A stretch of 13,971 bases of DNA from Lysobacteraceae bacterium (lineage in GTDB: Bacteria > Pseudomonadota > Gammaproteobacteria > Steroidobacterales > Steroidobacteraceae), in NCBI GenBank assembly GCA_012516015.1, contig JAAYXG010000224.1:1-13971 (forward strand). The letters are read 5' to 3'. The notes beneath the pieces were generated by a model. It was given only the letters and a program-made list of their open reading frames with translations. It was not told the DNA's origin and made no database searches. A program made the translations under genes and the position numbers. Shown here in pieces: positions 5,837 to 13,198 of the stretch (position 1 is the stretch's first letter; each line of letters begins with the position of its first letter).

Positions 5837-7675
5837 TTAGCCGACGTTTCCCAGCGCGACGGCGTCGTTCGCTCGCGATTGCTCCTGTGCGAGCAAATTG
5901 AACACGCGTTCGTCAGAACGCAGCACGAAACTGTTTCCCGACTGCTGCTTCGCCAGCTTCTTCACGTGAGTGAGGAGTTGCGCGATCGCATCGGCGCTCG
6001 ATGCGCCGCACGTGTCCGAATCGAGCGCGGCAACCGAGAGGGTGAGCAAAGGAAACGTCTGCGTCATGCCGTCGCGGTTAGCGGCGACGATGTGGCCCGC
6101 GCTCGCATGCTCAGGCGAATAAAAATTCGGCACGGTCGCCGCGAAGCGCTCGATCACGCGCACAACGCGCTCGCGCCAATCGGCCGAGCGCATCACGACG
6201 AGAAAGTCATCGCCGCCGACATGCCCGACGAAATCCAAACGCGCCGAAAACGTGCTCTTCAGCAATCCGGCGATATGCAGGATGATTTGATCGCCCTGCG
6301 CGAAGCCGTACACGTCGTTGTAGGGCTTGAAGGAATCGAGGTCGAAGTACGCGACGACGAAGCGTTTGCGATTGTCGATGAGCTTGTCGATCGCGGCGCG
6401 AATGGCGCTATTGCCCGGCAGCAGCGTGAGCGGATTGGAATGCTTGGCCGCCTGCAGTTGCTGCTCGGTGATGAGCCGCAACAGATCGATCGTCTGCCCG
6501 ATCCCGAGATAGCGGCCGTCCTTGGTGATGATGAATTCCTCGGTGATGCGCGGCGTTCCCTTTTGCGTCACGAGCCGGCTCGCCTGCTCCAGACGAAGCT
6601 GCGCGTCGACGAGGAGCGTCGGGCTCTCCATGACGGCGGTGACGGGTTTCTTGTTGTAGATCTCGGGATGCAGCGGTTTCGCGAGCAGCGAGAACAGCGG
6701 CTCACGACGTACGACGCCGAGCGGCCGGCCCTCTTTCACGACGGCGAACGTGTGTTGCCCGGGGTGCTCTCGAAAATGCTCGGCAAGCTCGTGCACGCGC
6801 ATGTCCGGCGTGATCGGCGGAACATAGATGGCGATATGCTCGGCCGAGAGCGTCACCTGAGAGGCGAACGAACGCTCGAGCGATTCGAGCTGCTGGAGCG
6901 CCGCGGTGGGCTTGGCGGCCGGCCGGCCGAAGAGATTGCCCTGCAATCGATCGACCCCGAGCTCGATGAGCTCGCGGCATTCGCGCTCCGTCTCGACGCC
7001 CTCCGCGATGACGCGGCAGCCGATCGCGCGGCTTATATCGAGCATCGAACGCACGAACTCGAGCTTCGTCGGATCGCTGTCGATCCCGCTCACGAAGTAC
7101 CGATCGATCTTCACGTAGTCGGGACGCAGCTCGGACCACGTCCGCAGTCCCGATGATCCGGCGCCGAGATCGTCGATCGCGATCGCGCAACCCGCCTGGC
7201 GCAGCCGCTGGGAGGTCGAGCGCAAGCGCACGTAATCATCGAGCAGACTCTCCTCCGTCAGCTCGATCACGCAGCGATCGGGCGGCATGCCTGCCGATGC
7301 CGCGAGCGCGAGGAAGCGGGACGCGAAATCCGGCTCCTCGTAGATCGTGTCCGGAGAGACGTTCACGAATAGCTTGCCCGCGACGCGCGAGGCGACGAAC
7401 TGTCTGAACGCGCTCTGGATGCACAAAAAATCCAGCTCGAACTTCACGCCGCCGCGCCGCGCCGCGTCGAACAGATTCTGCGGCGAATGGAGCCAGCTGT
7501 CCGAGGGCCCTCGCGTCAATGCCTCGAAACCGCAAATAGCTCGCGAGCGCGGATCGACGATCGGCTGAAACAGCGTCGCGATTCGCCCCTCACGCACGAG
7601 CGCCATGAGCTCGTGCGTTGCGGCGTCGAGCCTGCGCAGGCGCAAGGTGGGCGAGTCGGGACGCGGATCGGACAT
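5837..7675 (-). CDS. EAL-CBS-GGDEF cyclic-di-GMP signalling protein
   Basis: A 612-residue cytoplasmic protein with no membrane helix. Order: EAL phosphodiesterase domain (about 25-262), tandem CBS pair (about 280-405), GGDEF domain (about 412-585). The EAL domain keeps the residues needed for c-di-GMP cleavage: Glu51 in EAL, Asn105, Glu138, Asp168 and Asp169, Lys189, Glu225 in AEGVE, and Gln245; the usual QGYLFG reads QGNLFG. The GGDEF signature is GGDDF (487-491), so the metal-binding Glu is Asp, and no clear RxxD inhibitory site precedes it. The likely reading is an active phosphodiesterase with a GGDEF domain that may be regulatory or weakly active, and CBS domains that sense a nucleotide. 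ATG at 7675 lacks a clear Shine-Dalgarno sequence. A near-exact 13-base copy of the start region, with its own ATG in another frame, lies immediately upstream (7676-7688). Confidence 0.93.
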   Translation of the reverse strand: MSDPRPDSPTLRLRRLDAATHELMALVREGRIATLFQPIVDPRSRAICGFEALTRGPSDSWLHSPQNLFDAARRGGVKFELDFLCIQSAFRQFVASRVAGKLFVNVSPDTIYEEPDFASRFLALAASAGMPPDRCVIELTEESLLDDYVRLRSTSQRLRQAGCAIAIDDLGAGSSGLRTWSELRPDYVKIDRYFVSGIDSDPTKLEFVRSMLDISRAIGCRVIAEGVETERECRELIELGVDRLQGNLFGRPAAKPTAALQQLESLERSFASQVTLSAEHIAIYVPPITPDMRVHELAEHFREHPGQHTFAVVKEGRPLGVVRREPLFSLLAKPLHPEIYNKKPVTAVMESPTLLVDAQLRLEQASRLVTQKGTPRITEEFIITKDGRYLGIGQTIDLLRLITEQQLQAAKHSNPLTLLPGNSAIRAAIDKLIDNRKRFVVAYFDLDSFKPYNDVYGFAQGDQIILHIAGLLKSTFSARLDFVGHVGGDDFLVVMRSADWRERVVRVIERFAATVPNFYSPEHASAGHIVAANRDGMTQTFPLLTLSVAALDSDTCGASSADAIAQLLTHVKKLAKQQSGNSFVLRSDERVFNLLAQEQSRANDAVALGNVG

Positions 7676-7693
7676 GCGAATCGGACATACGGG

Positions 7694-7709
7694 CCCGTGA
7701 AACCACGGG
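7694..7709. other. Small hairpin upstream of the EAL/GGDEF gene
   Basis: CCCGTG, four bases, then CACGGG form a six-base-pair stem 18 bases upstream of the EAL/GGDEF start. It would lie in the leader of that transcript. No T-run follows on either strand. Function unknown. Confidence 0.35.
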
Positions 7710-7821
7710 TACGTTAATGGCCCGAAATGGCGCGAGTCCGAGATGTGCTTCGCAGACCTGCGGCAATTCCCGACACAAACATCAGGCGCGAGCTGGGCAT
7801 GTGACGCCGTTCGCGCCGGCC

Positions 7822-7842
7822 GCTCGGCCCGCCGGGCCGAGC
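7822..7842. other. Strong GC-rich hairpin in the rho-EAL intergenic region
   Basis: GCTCGGCCC, loop GCC, then GGGCCGAGC: a perfect nine-base-pair stem with a three-base loop. It sits two bases left of the 7844-8020 inverted repeat. No T-run follows, so it is not a classical intrinsic terminator. It may be a REP-like element or a block to 3' exonucleases at the end of the rho transcript (inference). Confidence 0.5.
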
Positions 7843-7843
7843 C

Positions 7844-8020
7844 GAAAGCTGCCGCTGGAAAGGCTGCGTCCCTCGCCGAGAAGGCTGCCGCTAGAGAGCT
7901 GGCGCTGGAAGGAAAACAGAGGGTGGGCCCGTCCGCGATGGCCGCAATAAAAAAGTAGAACGCCTACTACGAGCGATAGCCTGCTCGGCGAGGGCGGCGG
8001 CCTTTCCAACGAGAGCCTTC
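7844..8020. repeat. 51-base imperfect inverted repeat downstream of rho
   Basis: Plus strand 7844-7894 and minus strand 8020-7970 match at about 40 of 51 positions, with no gap, around a 75-base centre. The best core is GGAAAGGC and CCCTCGCCGAG. Within each arm, degenerate 14-base units recur; on the left arm GCTGCCGCT or GCTGGCGCT occurs at 7848, 7884 and 7898. This accounts for much of the 391-base stretch (7676-8066) between rho and the EAL gene, where I see no convincing gene. Confidence 0.6.
7949..7968 (-). terminator. Possible intrinsic terminator of trxA-rho
   Basis: On the minus strand, AGTAG, loop GCGTT, CTACT, then TTTTT and ATT. The stem has only five pairs and is AT-rich, so it is weak by itself, but it is the only stem followed by a T-run downstream of rho. 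It lies about 100 bases after the rho stop and in the centre of the 7844-8020 inverted repeat. Confidence 0.35.
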
Positions 8021-8029
8021 TCGCTGTTA

Positions 8030-8063
8030 GCGGCGGATACGCCGCGGTCAGCTTTCGCGCTGA
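8030..8063. other. Two short hairpins just after the rho stop codon
   Basis: TCAGC, loop TTTCGC, GCTGA (8048-8063) begins three bases beyond the rho stop, and GCGGCG, loop GATA, CGCCGC (8030-8045) follows it. Both stems are perfect. Neither has a T-run. They may shape the 3' end of the rho mRNA. Confidence 0.4.
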
Positions 8064-8066
8064 TCT

Positions 8067-9518
8067 CTAGCGCTTCATGGCATCGAAGAACTCCGCGTTC
8101 GTCTTCGTATCCTTCATCTTGTCGATGAGGAACTCGATCGCAGCGAGCTCATCCATCGGATGCAGGAGCTTGCGCAGGATCCAGATCTTCTGCAGCTCGT
8201 CGGGCGAGGTGATCAGCTCCTCGCGGCGTGTGCCTGAACGGTTGATGTTCACGGCCGGGAACACGCGCTTCTCGGCGACGCGTCGGTCCAAGTGGATCTC
8301 GGAATTACCCGTGCCCTTGAACTCTTCGTAGATGACGTCGTCCATGCGCGAGCCCGTATCGATCAGCGCGGTCGCGAGAATCGTCAGCGAACCGCCCTCT
8401 TCGATGTTGCGTGCCGCACCGAAGAAGCGCTTCGGGCGCTGCAAGGCGTTCGCATCGACACCGCCCGTGAGCACCTTGCCCGAGCTCGGGACGACGGTGT
8501 TGTAGGCGCGCGCGAGGCGCGTGATCGAGTCGAGCAGAATGACGACGTCGCGCTTGTGCTCGACGAGACGCTTCGCCTTCTCGATGACCATCTCCGCGAC
8601 TTGGACGTGGCGGGTCGCCGGCTCGTCGAAGGTCGAGGACACGACTTCGCCGCGCACGGTACGCGCCATCTCGGTCACTTCCTCGGGCCGCTCGTCGATG
8701 AGCAGCACGATGAGATAGACCTCCGGATGGTTCGAAGTGATCGAGCTGGCGATGTTCTGCAGCAGCATCGTCTTACCGGCTTTCGGCGGCGAGATGATGA
8801 GGCCGCGCTGGCCTTTGCCGATCGGCGCAACGAGATCGATGATGCGAGCGGTCAGGTCCTCGCTCGATCCGTTGCCTCGCTCGAGCTTCAGACGCTTCGT
8901 CGGGTGCAGCGGCGTCAGGTTCTCGAAAAGCACCTTGTGCTTCGCGCCTTCCGGCGAATCGAAATTGATCTCGCCGACCTTGAGGAGCGCGAAGTAACGC
9001 TCGCCGTCCTTCGGCGGGCGAATCAGGCCGGAAATCGAGTCGCCCGTGCGCAGGTTGAAGCGCCGGATCTGACTCGGGCTCACGTAGATGTCGTCCGGCC
9101 CCGCCAGATACGAGCTGTCCGCCGAGCGCAGGAAGCCGAAGCCATCCTGCAGGATCTCGAGCACGCCGTCGCCGTAGATGTCCTCGCCGGAGCGCGCATG
9201 CGCCTTGAGAATCGAGAAGATGATGTCCTGCTTGCGCGAGCGAGCAAGATTCTCGAGACCCATCTTCTGCGCGATTTCGACGAGCTCCGGAACGGGCTTC
9301 AGCTTCAGTTGCGTCAGATTCATCGACTGACGCGAAGCCGCGAGCTCCGAAGGGGAAATGATGCCTACGTCATCGGCATCGAAATCGTCGACCGGCAGAT
9401 CGTCGTGTTGTTGTTGATGACGGTGGTTACCGCGATCGCGATTCCCGTCGTTGCCGCGTTGGCGATTGCCGCCCTTGCCCGGACGATTGCGGGCTTGATT
9501 ACCGAGATAGCCTCTCAC
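8067..9518 (-). CDS. rho: Transcription termination factor Rho
   Basis: Rho is the hexameric RNA-dependent ATPase/helicase that ends transcription. From GTG at 9518 the product is 483 residues, against about 419 in E. coli. The difference is an N-terminal extension of 65 residues, rich in Asn, Arg, Gly, Gln and Asp, before the usual start [10 protein letters not shown] (Met66, codon at 9323). Landmarks: RNA-binding motif GFGFLR (126-131), Walker A SPPKAGKT (243-250), Walker B DVVILLDS (324-331), Q-loop [17 protein letters not shown] (354-370), R-loop KGTGNSE (401-407). All look intact. The GTG overlaps the trxA stop as GTGA (9515-9518), which favours translational coupling and hence the long form; the short form at 9323 has no visible Shine-Dalgarno sequence. 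trxA next to rho is conserved in gammaproteobacteria. Several hairpins lie downstream. Confidence 0.97.
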   Translation of the reverse strand: MRGYLGNQARNRPGKGGNRQRGNDGNRDRGNHRHQQQHDDLPVDDFDADDVGIISPSELAASRQSMNLTQLKLKPVPELVEIAQKMGLENLARSRKQDIIFSILKAHARSGEDIYGDGVLEILQDGFGFLRSADSSYLAGPDDIYVSPSQIRRFNLRTGDSISGLIRPPKDGERYFALLKVGEINFDSPEGAKHKVLFENLTPLHPTKRLKLERGNGSSEDLTARIIDLVAPIGKGQRGLIISPPKAGKTMLLQNIASSITSNHPEVYLIVLLIDERPEEVTEMARTVRGEVVSSTFDEPATRHVQVAEMVIEKAKRLVEHKRDVVILLDSITRLARAYNTVVPSSGKVLTGGVDANALQRPKRFFGAARNIEEGGSLTILATALIDTGSRMDDVIYEEFKGTGNSEIHLDRRVAEKRVFPAVNINRSGTRREELITSPDELQKIWILRKLLHPMDELAAIEFLIDKMKDTKTNAEFFDAMKR

Positions 9519-9844
9519 AGTTTGCTGTCCAAAAATGCAGCCAGGTCAGATTTTCTAAGGGCCCCGACCTTCTGGCCTTCGACCTGGCCGTTCTTGAAGA
9601 GGATGAGGGTCGGGATGCCGCGCACGTTGAAGCGCGCGGGGGTCTTGGGGTTTTCGTCGATGTTCAGCTTTGCGATCGTGATCTTGTCTTTGTACTCATC
9701 GGCGATCTCATCGAGCATCGGCGCGATCATCTTGCACGGGCCGCACCATTCGGCCCAGAAATCCAACAGAACGGGACGATTCGCCTTGACGACGTCATCT
9801 TCAAAGCTTGCGTCTGTAACGTGCACAATCGTGTCGCTGCTCAC
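9515..9844 (-). CDS. trxA: Thioredoxin 1
   Basis: A 109-residue thioredoxin, the usual family length, reduced by thioredoxin reductase and reducing protein disulfides in the cytoplasm. The active site is WCGPCK with Cys34 and Cys37, and the cis-proline loop is RGIPTL with Pro78. The buried Asp of the family is Asp28, in VLLDFWA. The GTG start at 9844 is supported by GGAGGT on the minus strand (9858-9853) with eight spacer bases. Its stop overlaps the rho start by four bases, so the two genes are very likely one transcription unit. rhlB is divergent upstream, as in E. coli. No clear sigma-70 promoter could be picked in the 435-base space to rhlB, but two dyads lie there. Confidence 0.97.
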   Translation of the reverse strand: MSSDTIVHVTDASFEDDVVKANRPVLLDFWAEWCGPCKMIAPMLDEIADEYKDKITIAKLNIDENPKTPARFNVRGIPTLILFKNGQVEGQKVGALRKSDLAAFLDSKL

Positions 9845-9852
9845 CAGAAACT

Positions 9853-9858
9853 ACCTCC
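9853..9858 (-). promoter_or_regulatory. Ribosome binding site of trxA
   Basis: GGAGGT on the minus strand, eight bases before the GTG at 9844. It is a full match to the anti-Shine-Dalgarno core and decides the GTG start. It stands out because most genes in this window lack a recognisable site. Confidence 0.85.
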
Positions 9859-9946
9859 GTTAAGGCTCTGAACCAGCTACTCGAGCCGTTTCGCCGATGT
9901 GTTTGGTCGATTCAGTTCGTCGATGTTCGCGGGTACGAGGAATGAC

Positions 9947-9962
9947 TTCGAACTCGTTCGAA
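9947..9962. promoter_or_regulatory. Perfect 7+2+7 dyad in the rhlB-trxA space
   Basis: TTCGAAC, TC, GTTCGAA. It lies about 103 bases upstream of the trxA start in the 435-base divergent space (9845-10279). Position and symmetry suit an operator for trxA-rho, but no regulator is suggested. No T-run follows in a form that would make it a terminator. Confidence 0.4.
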
Positions 9963-9980
9963 AAATCCGGGCGGGAAAAG

Positions 9981-10006
9981 GACCGAGTGACTGTCTGTGC
10001 TCGGTC
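9981..10006. other. Second dyad in the rhlB-trxA space
   Basis: GACCGAG, twelve bases, CTCGGTC. On the minus strand it is followed by CTTTT, so it could be a weak attenuator or leader hairpin of trxA-rho. The remaining bases up to 10279 show no gene, no known riboswitch and no promoter I would defend. Confidence 0.3.
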
Positions 10007-10279
10007 GGGCACAATGCTGGGCGCTAAGCCTCCGTAGAGAATGCCCTGAACAAATCTGTGTTGAGCCGTGCTCGTGCTCGTTGAAAACCAATCGTTGTGC
10101 GAAACATTCCCCGACGGGGGTCTTGTTTACGAGGAGCGTGGTGCCGGTAGTCCGGTCGGGGCGGGTGCGGATGAATCCGCTCTGTTGAGGCTATTAGAAC
10201 CGGCCCCATTTCAATTTGCAAGCCTCCAGATTCCGCATCCTGCACTCGCATCACAATAACCCTGAATGCCACCCACTCA

Positions 10280-11731
10280 ATGTCCGAATCCCATCTAACC
10301 GAGCTCTCGTTCTCTAGCCTGCATTTACCCGAAACCCTGGAAAAGGGGTTGGCCGACGCCAGCTTCGAGCGTTGCACGCCCATCCAAGCACAGACGCTGC
10401 CGCACGCGCTTGCGGGATTGGATGTCGCCGGTCAGGCACAGACGGGTACGGGGAAAACCGCAGCCTTTCTCGTCGCGATGTACGCACGGCTGATTCGCGA
10501 ACCGGCTCCGGTTTCGCGCAATCTCAACGCTCCGCGTGCGTTGATCATCGCACCAACGCGCGAGCTGGCGGTTCAGATCCATCGCGACGCCGAAGTTCTC
10601 GGCTCGCATACGGGGCTCACGCTCGGTCTCGCCTTCGGCGGCGTCGACTACGAGAAGCAGCGTCACCATCTCGAACAGGGGGTGGACATCCTGATCGGCA
10701 CTCCGGGCCGGATCATCGATTTCGTCAAGCAACGCGTCATCGACCTGCGCTCGGTACAGGTTCTCGTGCTCGACGAGGCCGACCGCATGTTCGATCTGGG
10801 CTTCATTTCCGACATCCGCTACATCCTGCGCAGGCTCCCGCCGCCCGAACAGCGACTCAACATGCTGTTCTCCGCCACGCTTTCGCATCGCGTGCTCGAG
10901 CTCGCGTACGAGCACATGAACGATCCGACGCTCGTGCGCATCGAGCCCGACAAGATGACGGTCGATCGTGTGCGCCAAGTCGTCTACTACCCCTCCATGG
11001 ACGAAAAGCCGCGCCTGCTCGTCGGCTTACTGAAGCAAATGAAGCCGCGTCGCAGCATGGTCTTCGTCAATACGCGCCGCGCCGCCGAGGAGATCGAGGC
11101 GCTCCTGCGCGCGAACGGCATCAACGCCGAAGCGATCTCGGGCGATGTCCCGCAGCGCAAACGTCTGCGCATGCTGCGCGATTTTCACGAGGGCACCCTT
11201 TCCGTGTTGATCGGCACCGACGTCGCCTCGCGCGGGCTGCACATCCCTGACGTCACCCACGTATTCAACTACGACTTGCCGCAAGATCCCGAGGACTACG
11301 TGCATCGGATCGGGCGCACGGCAAGAGCCGGGACCGAAGGCGACGCGATCAGCTTCGGATGCGAGAACTACGTGATGTCCTTGCCTGATATCGAAGCGTA
11401 CATCGGTCGGAAGCTTCCGGTCGCTCCGGTGCCCGTCGAATCGCTGCCCGACACCGAGTTGCCGGCGGCCCGCGAGCGGCCCCGCTTCGGCGAGCGCCGC
11501 GGAGGCAACGGGCACGGGCGCGGTCCGCGCCGATCGCGCAGAAATCGCCACGAGCGGTCGCACGCACCTGCCACGGAAAAGCCAGCCGACGACGCGCCGC
11601 AGCCCGCCGAGGCGAACGCGAAGGGCTCGGAAAGCTCGGAGCAGCCCCCAAAGCGCAAGCGGCGACGTCGGGGCCGTCGAGGCCAAGGCGCCGGTGAAGC
11701 GCAGGGCGCTCCACCTCCGAAGTCAGAGTGA
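10280..11731 (+). CDS. rhlB: DEAD-box ATP-dependent RNA helicase RhlB
   Basis: A 483-residue DEAD-box helicase; RhlB unwinds RNA for the RNase E degradosome in E. coli. The N-terminus [11 protein letters not shown] closely follows E. coli RhlB and fixes the start, although no Shine-Dalgarno sequence is visible. Motifs: Q-motif [10 protein letters not shown] (29-38), Walker A AQTGTGKT (53-60), PTREL (92-96), TPGR (141-144), DEAD (165-168), SAT (198-200), VFVNTRR (261-267), [17 protein letters not shown] (318-334), [10 protein letters not shown] (342-351). The C-terminal tail from about 385 is longer than in E. coli (421 residues in all), disordered, and rich in Arg, Gly, Glu and Pro, with a Lys/Arg cluster ([11 protein letters not shown]) at 458-468, probably for RNA binding. 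The last five codons and the stop lie in the first copy of a 28-base tandem repeat. It is divergent from trxA-rho, the conserved gammaproteobacterial order. Confidence 0.95.
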   Translation: MSESHLTELSFSSLHLPETLEKGLADASFERCTPIQAQTLPHALAGLDVAGQAQTGTGKTAAFLVAMYARLIREPAPVSRNLNAPRALIIAPTRELAVQIHRDAEVLGSHTGLTLGLAFGGVDYEKQRHHLEQGVDILIGTPGRIIDFVKQRVIDLRSVQVLVLDEADRMFDLGFISDIRYILRRLPPPEQRLNMLFSATLSHRVLELAYEHMNDPTLVRIEPDKMTVDRVRQVVYYPSMDEKPRLLVGLLKQMKPRRSMVFVNTRRAAEEIEALLRANGINAEAISGDVPQRKRLRMLRDFHEGTLSVLIGTDVASRGLHIPDVTHVFNYDLPQDPEDYVHRIGRTARAGTEGDAISFGCENYVMSLPDIEAYIGRKLPVAPVPVESLPDTELPAARERPRFGERRGGNGHGRGPRRSRRNRHERSHAPATEKPADDAPQPAEANAKGSESSEQPPKRKRRRRGRRGQGAGEAQGAPPPKSE

Positions 11732-11768
11732 TATTGGGGTACCTCCGAAGTCAGAGTGATATTGGGGT
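11713..11768. repeat. Perfect 28-base tandem duplication over the rhlB stop codon
   Basis: Positions 11713-11740 and 11741-11768 are identical 28-base copies, beginning ACCTCCGAAGTCAGAGTG and ending ATTGGGGT. The rhlB stop (11729-11731) is in the first copy. The motif resembles the GTCAGAGT...TTGGGGTC repeats scattered between genes in many gammaproteobacteria, often near RAYT-type transposases (recalled, not searched). No transposase is present here. It lies between convergent rhlB and yrfG. Confidence 0.85.
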
Positions 11769-11807
11769 CCGGTTGACGTTTGACAAGCCAGGGACTCGGA
11801 ACTTCCT

Positions 11808-12476
11808 TCAATCGTCGACCAGCTCCTGCACGCCGCGCACCGCCGGAAACTCCTCCACCGTCCTGGCCCCTTGCGTGCTATCGGGATGCGTGATGGCGAC
11901 GATGCGCCCAATGCCGTAATCGCGCGCGGCCCTGAGCACGGCCAGACTGTCGTCGACGAACAAAGCGCGCGCCGGATCGAACGCCAATTCCGCCTGCAGC
12001 CGCTGCCAAAAGCTCGGGTGCTCCTTCGGGAAGCCGTAGGCATGGGAGCTGACGACGTGGTCGAAATAGCGCAGCAAGTTCGTTTGCGCGGCCTTGACGG
12101 CAAGGCTGTTGTGATGCGCGTTCGTCACGAGCGCCGTCCGCGGCCCGCGCTCGCGAAGGAACTGCAGAAAGGGCTCGGCGCCCGGAAGGAACCGCACATG
12201 CTCGCGCATCTCGCGTTTGAGCTGCGCGATATCGAGCGCCAGCTCGCGCGTCCAGTAGTCGACGCAGTACCAGTCGAGCGTGCCGCGATTCGCGGCGAAC
12301 CGCGGCGTCAGCTCCTCATGGGCGCGCTCGAGGGGGATGCCGTGCCGGTTCGCGTAGCGCAGCGGCACGAGCTCCTGCCAAAAGTAGTTGTCGAACCTGA
12401 GATCGAGCAGCGTACCGTCCATGTCGAGCAGGACGATCTCGATGGCGGACCAATCGAGGCGAGGCAAGGGGATCAT
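11808..12476 (-). CDS. yrfG: GMP/IMP nucleotidase, HAD superfamily (YrfG)
   Basis: A 222-residue haloacid dehalogenase-type phosphatase, the same length as E. coli YrfG, which dephosphorylates purine nucleotides such as GMP and IMP. Motif I is LLDMDGTLLDL (nucleophile Asp18, acid/base Asp20), followed by the YrfG-like FDNYFWQELVP and later LDWYCVDYW (67-75). Motif II is Thr118 in LVTNAH, motif III is Lys151 in GFPKE, and motif IV is DDS with Asp175 and Asp176. The long match around motif I and the LDWYC block supports YrfG rather than a generic HAD enzyme. ATG at 12476 follows a 7-base spacer (CTTCAGC) and a heptamer array with no Shine-Dalgarno sequence. It is divergent from the DUF3301 gene and convergent with rhlB. 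Confidence 0.92.
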   Translation of the reverse strand: MIPLPRLDWSAIEIVLLDMDGTLLDLRFDNYFWQELVPLRYANRHGIPLERAHEELTPRFAANRGTLDWYCVDYWTRELALDIAQLKREMREHVRFLPGAEPFLQFLRERGPRTALVTNAHHNSLAVKAAQTNLLRYFDHVVSSHAYGFPKEHPSFWQRLQAELAFDPARALFVDDSLAVLRAARDYGIGRIVAITHPDSTQGARTVEEFPAVRGVQELVDD

Positions 12477-12483
12477 GCTGAAG

Positions 12484-12674
12484 CGGTTGGCGGTTGGCGG
12501 TTAGCGGGAAGCTCAAGAGGCGAGCCGCTGGGTTCGGCGTAGCGCACGCGAGCGAGATAGAACAGTCTACCTCCTAGTCACGCAGATCCGTTCTACTATG
12601 CCGCCCGCTCGGCCGCGAACGTGAAATCGCCTCTCACCACCCATCTCTAACCGCGAACCGCTAGCCGCTAACCG
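12484..12674. repeat. Inverted pair of 7-base tandem arrays between divergent start codons (locus E)
   Basis: Minus strand, 12504 down to 12484: CTAACCG, CCAACCG, CCAACCG, then CTTCAGC and the yrfG ATG. Plus strand, 12647-12674: CTAACCG, CGAACCG, CTAGCCG, CTAACCG, then CTTC and the DUF3301 ATG. Both arms are in exact 7-base phase, both end AACCGCTTC, and both run straight into a start codon with no Shine-Dalgarno sequence. The 142-base spacer contains TAGAAC (12558-12563) and GTTCTA (12590-12595) as a long-range inverted pair; I see no gene in it. Confidence 0.85.
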
Positions 12675-12678
12675 CTTC

Positions 12679-13140
12679 ATGTACCTGGACTGGACCTTCC
12701 TCGTTCTACTCTGCCTCGCGGCCGCGATCGCCTGGTTCTGGCAAGACAGTCTTGCGGCACGCGAAATGGCGAACGCCGCCGCAATCGAGGCGTGCGAGCG
12801 GCTCGCTCTGCAATTTCTGGATGGAACCGTCGCGTTCGCGCGCATGCGGCTCGCCCGCGGCGCTTCAGGCTGGCTCGTTCTGCGGCGCACCTACGTGTTC
12901 GATTACACGGCGAACAGCATCGAGCGGCGGCAAGGCTTCGTTGTCGTATGCGAACGACGCGTCGAAACCGTGGGCTATGCGCCCGAAGAGCGCCCCGACG
13001 CGCAGTATCGGCGCGTACGACCGGCCGAGCCCGCGCGCATCGTACGCCTCGATGACTGGCGTCGCGCGGAGAAAACGCAAGAGGACGCGGAGGCACGCGC
13101 GTCTCCCCGAGCATCCGAGCGCGAAGATTCGGGGAATTGA
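12679..13140 (+). CDS. DUF3301 family single-pass membrane protein
   Basis: A 153-residue protein with one N-terminal membrane helix (about 4-21) and a cytoplasmic or periplasmic domain. The family pattern is seen in FWQDSLAAREMANAAAIEACERLALQ (written here as successive blocks FWQDS, AREMA, ACERL), FLDGTVAFARMRLARG, GWLVLRRTYVFDYT and ERRQGFVVV. This fits DUF3301, a small gammaproteobacterial family without known function. The C-terminal 40 residues are charged and look disordered, extending past the usual domain of about 100 residues. The ATG lies four bases after a heptamer array, with no Shine-Dalgarno sequence. The DUF465 gene follows after 58 bases on the same strand, so an operon is plausible. 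Confidence 0.8.
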   Translation: MYLDWTFLVLLCLAAAIAWFWQDSLAAREMANAAAIEACERLALQFLDGTVAFARMRLARGASGWLVLRRTYVFDYTANSIERRQGFVVVCERRVETVGYAPEERPDAQYRRVRPAEPARIVRLDDWRRAEKTQEDAEARASPRASEREDSGN

Positions 13141-13198
13141 CGAGCGTCAAGCTATCCGGTGCAACTCGCATCCTCGCTTGCGGTAAAGTACGCACTCC

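Noticed and set aside
5879..7156. A 425-codon open frame on the plus strand opposite the EAL/GGDEF gene
   Set aside because: It is a shadow of a gene with three recognised domains; its product is Arg/Glu-rich and featureless.
7743..7958. A short plus-strand frame with an Ala/Lys/Glu-rich stretch downstream of rho
   Set aside because: The Ala-rich part is simply the left arm of the inverted repeat read in frame. There is no ribosome binding site, and the first half looks random.
8292..9863. A 523-codon open frame on the plus strand opposite trxA and rho
   Set aside because: Rho and thioredoxin are certain on the other strand. The antisense frame has an Arg/Asp/Ala-rich composition typical of GC-rich shadows and no recognisable domain.
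10080..10108. TTGAAA with a 17-base spacer as a possible rhlB promoter
   Set aside because: The hexamer at the -10 position (ACATTC) does not resemble TATAAT.
9997..10259. Short overlapping plus-strand frames in the rhlB-trxA space
   Set aside because: No ribosome binding site, no domain, and no codon pattern like that of the neighbouring genes.
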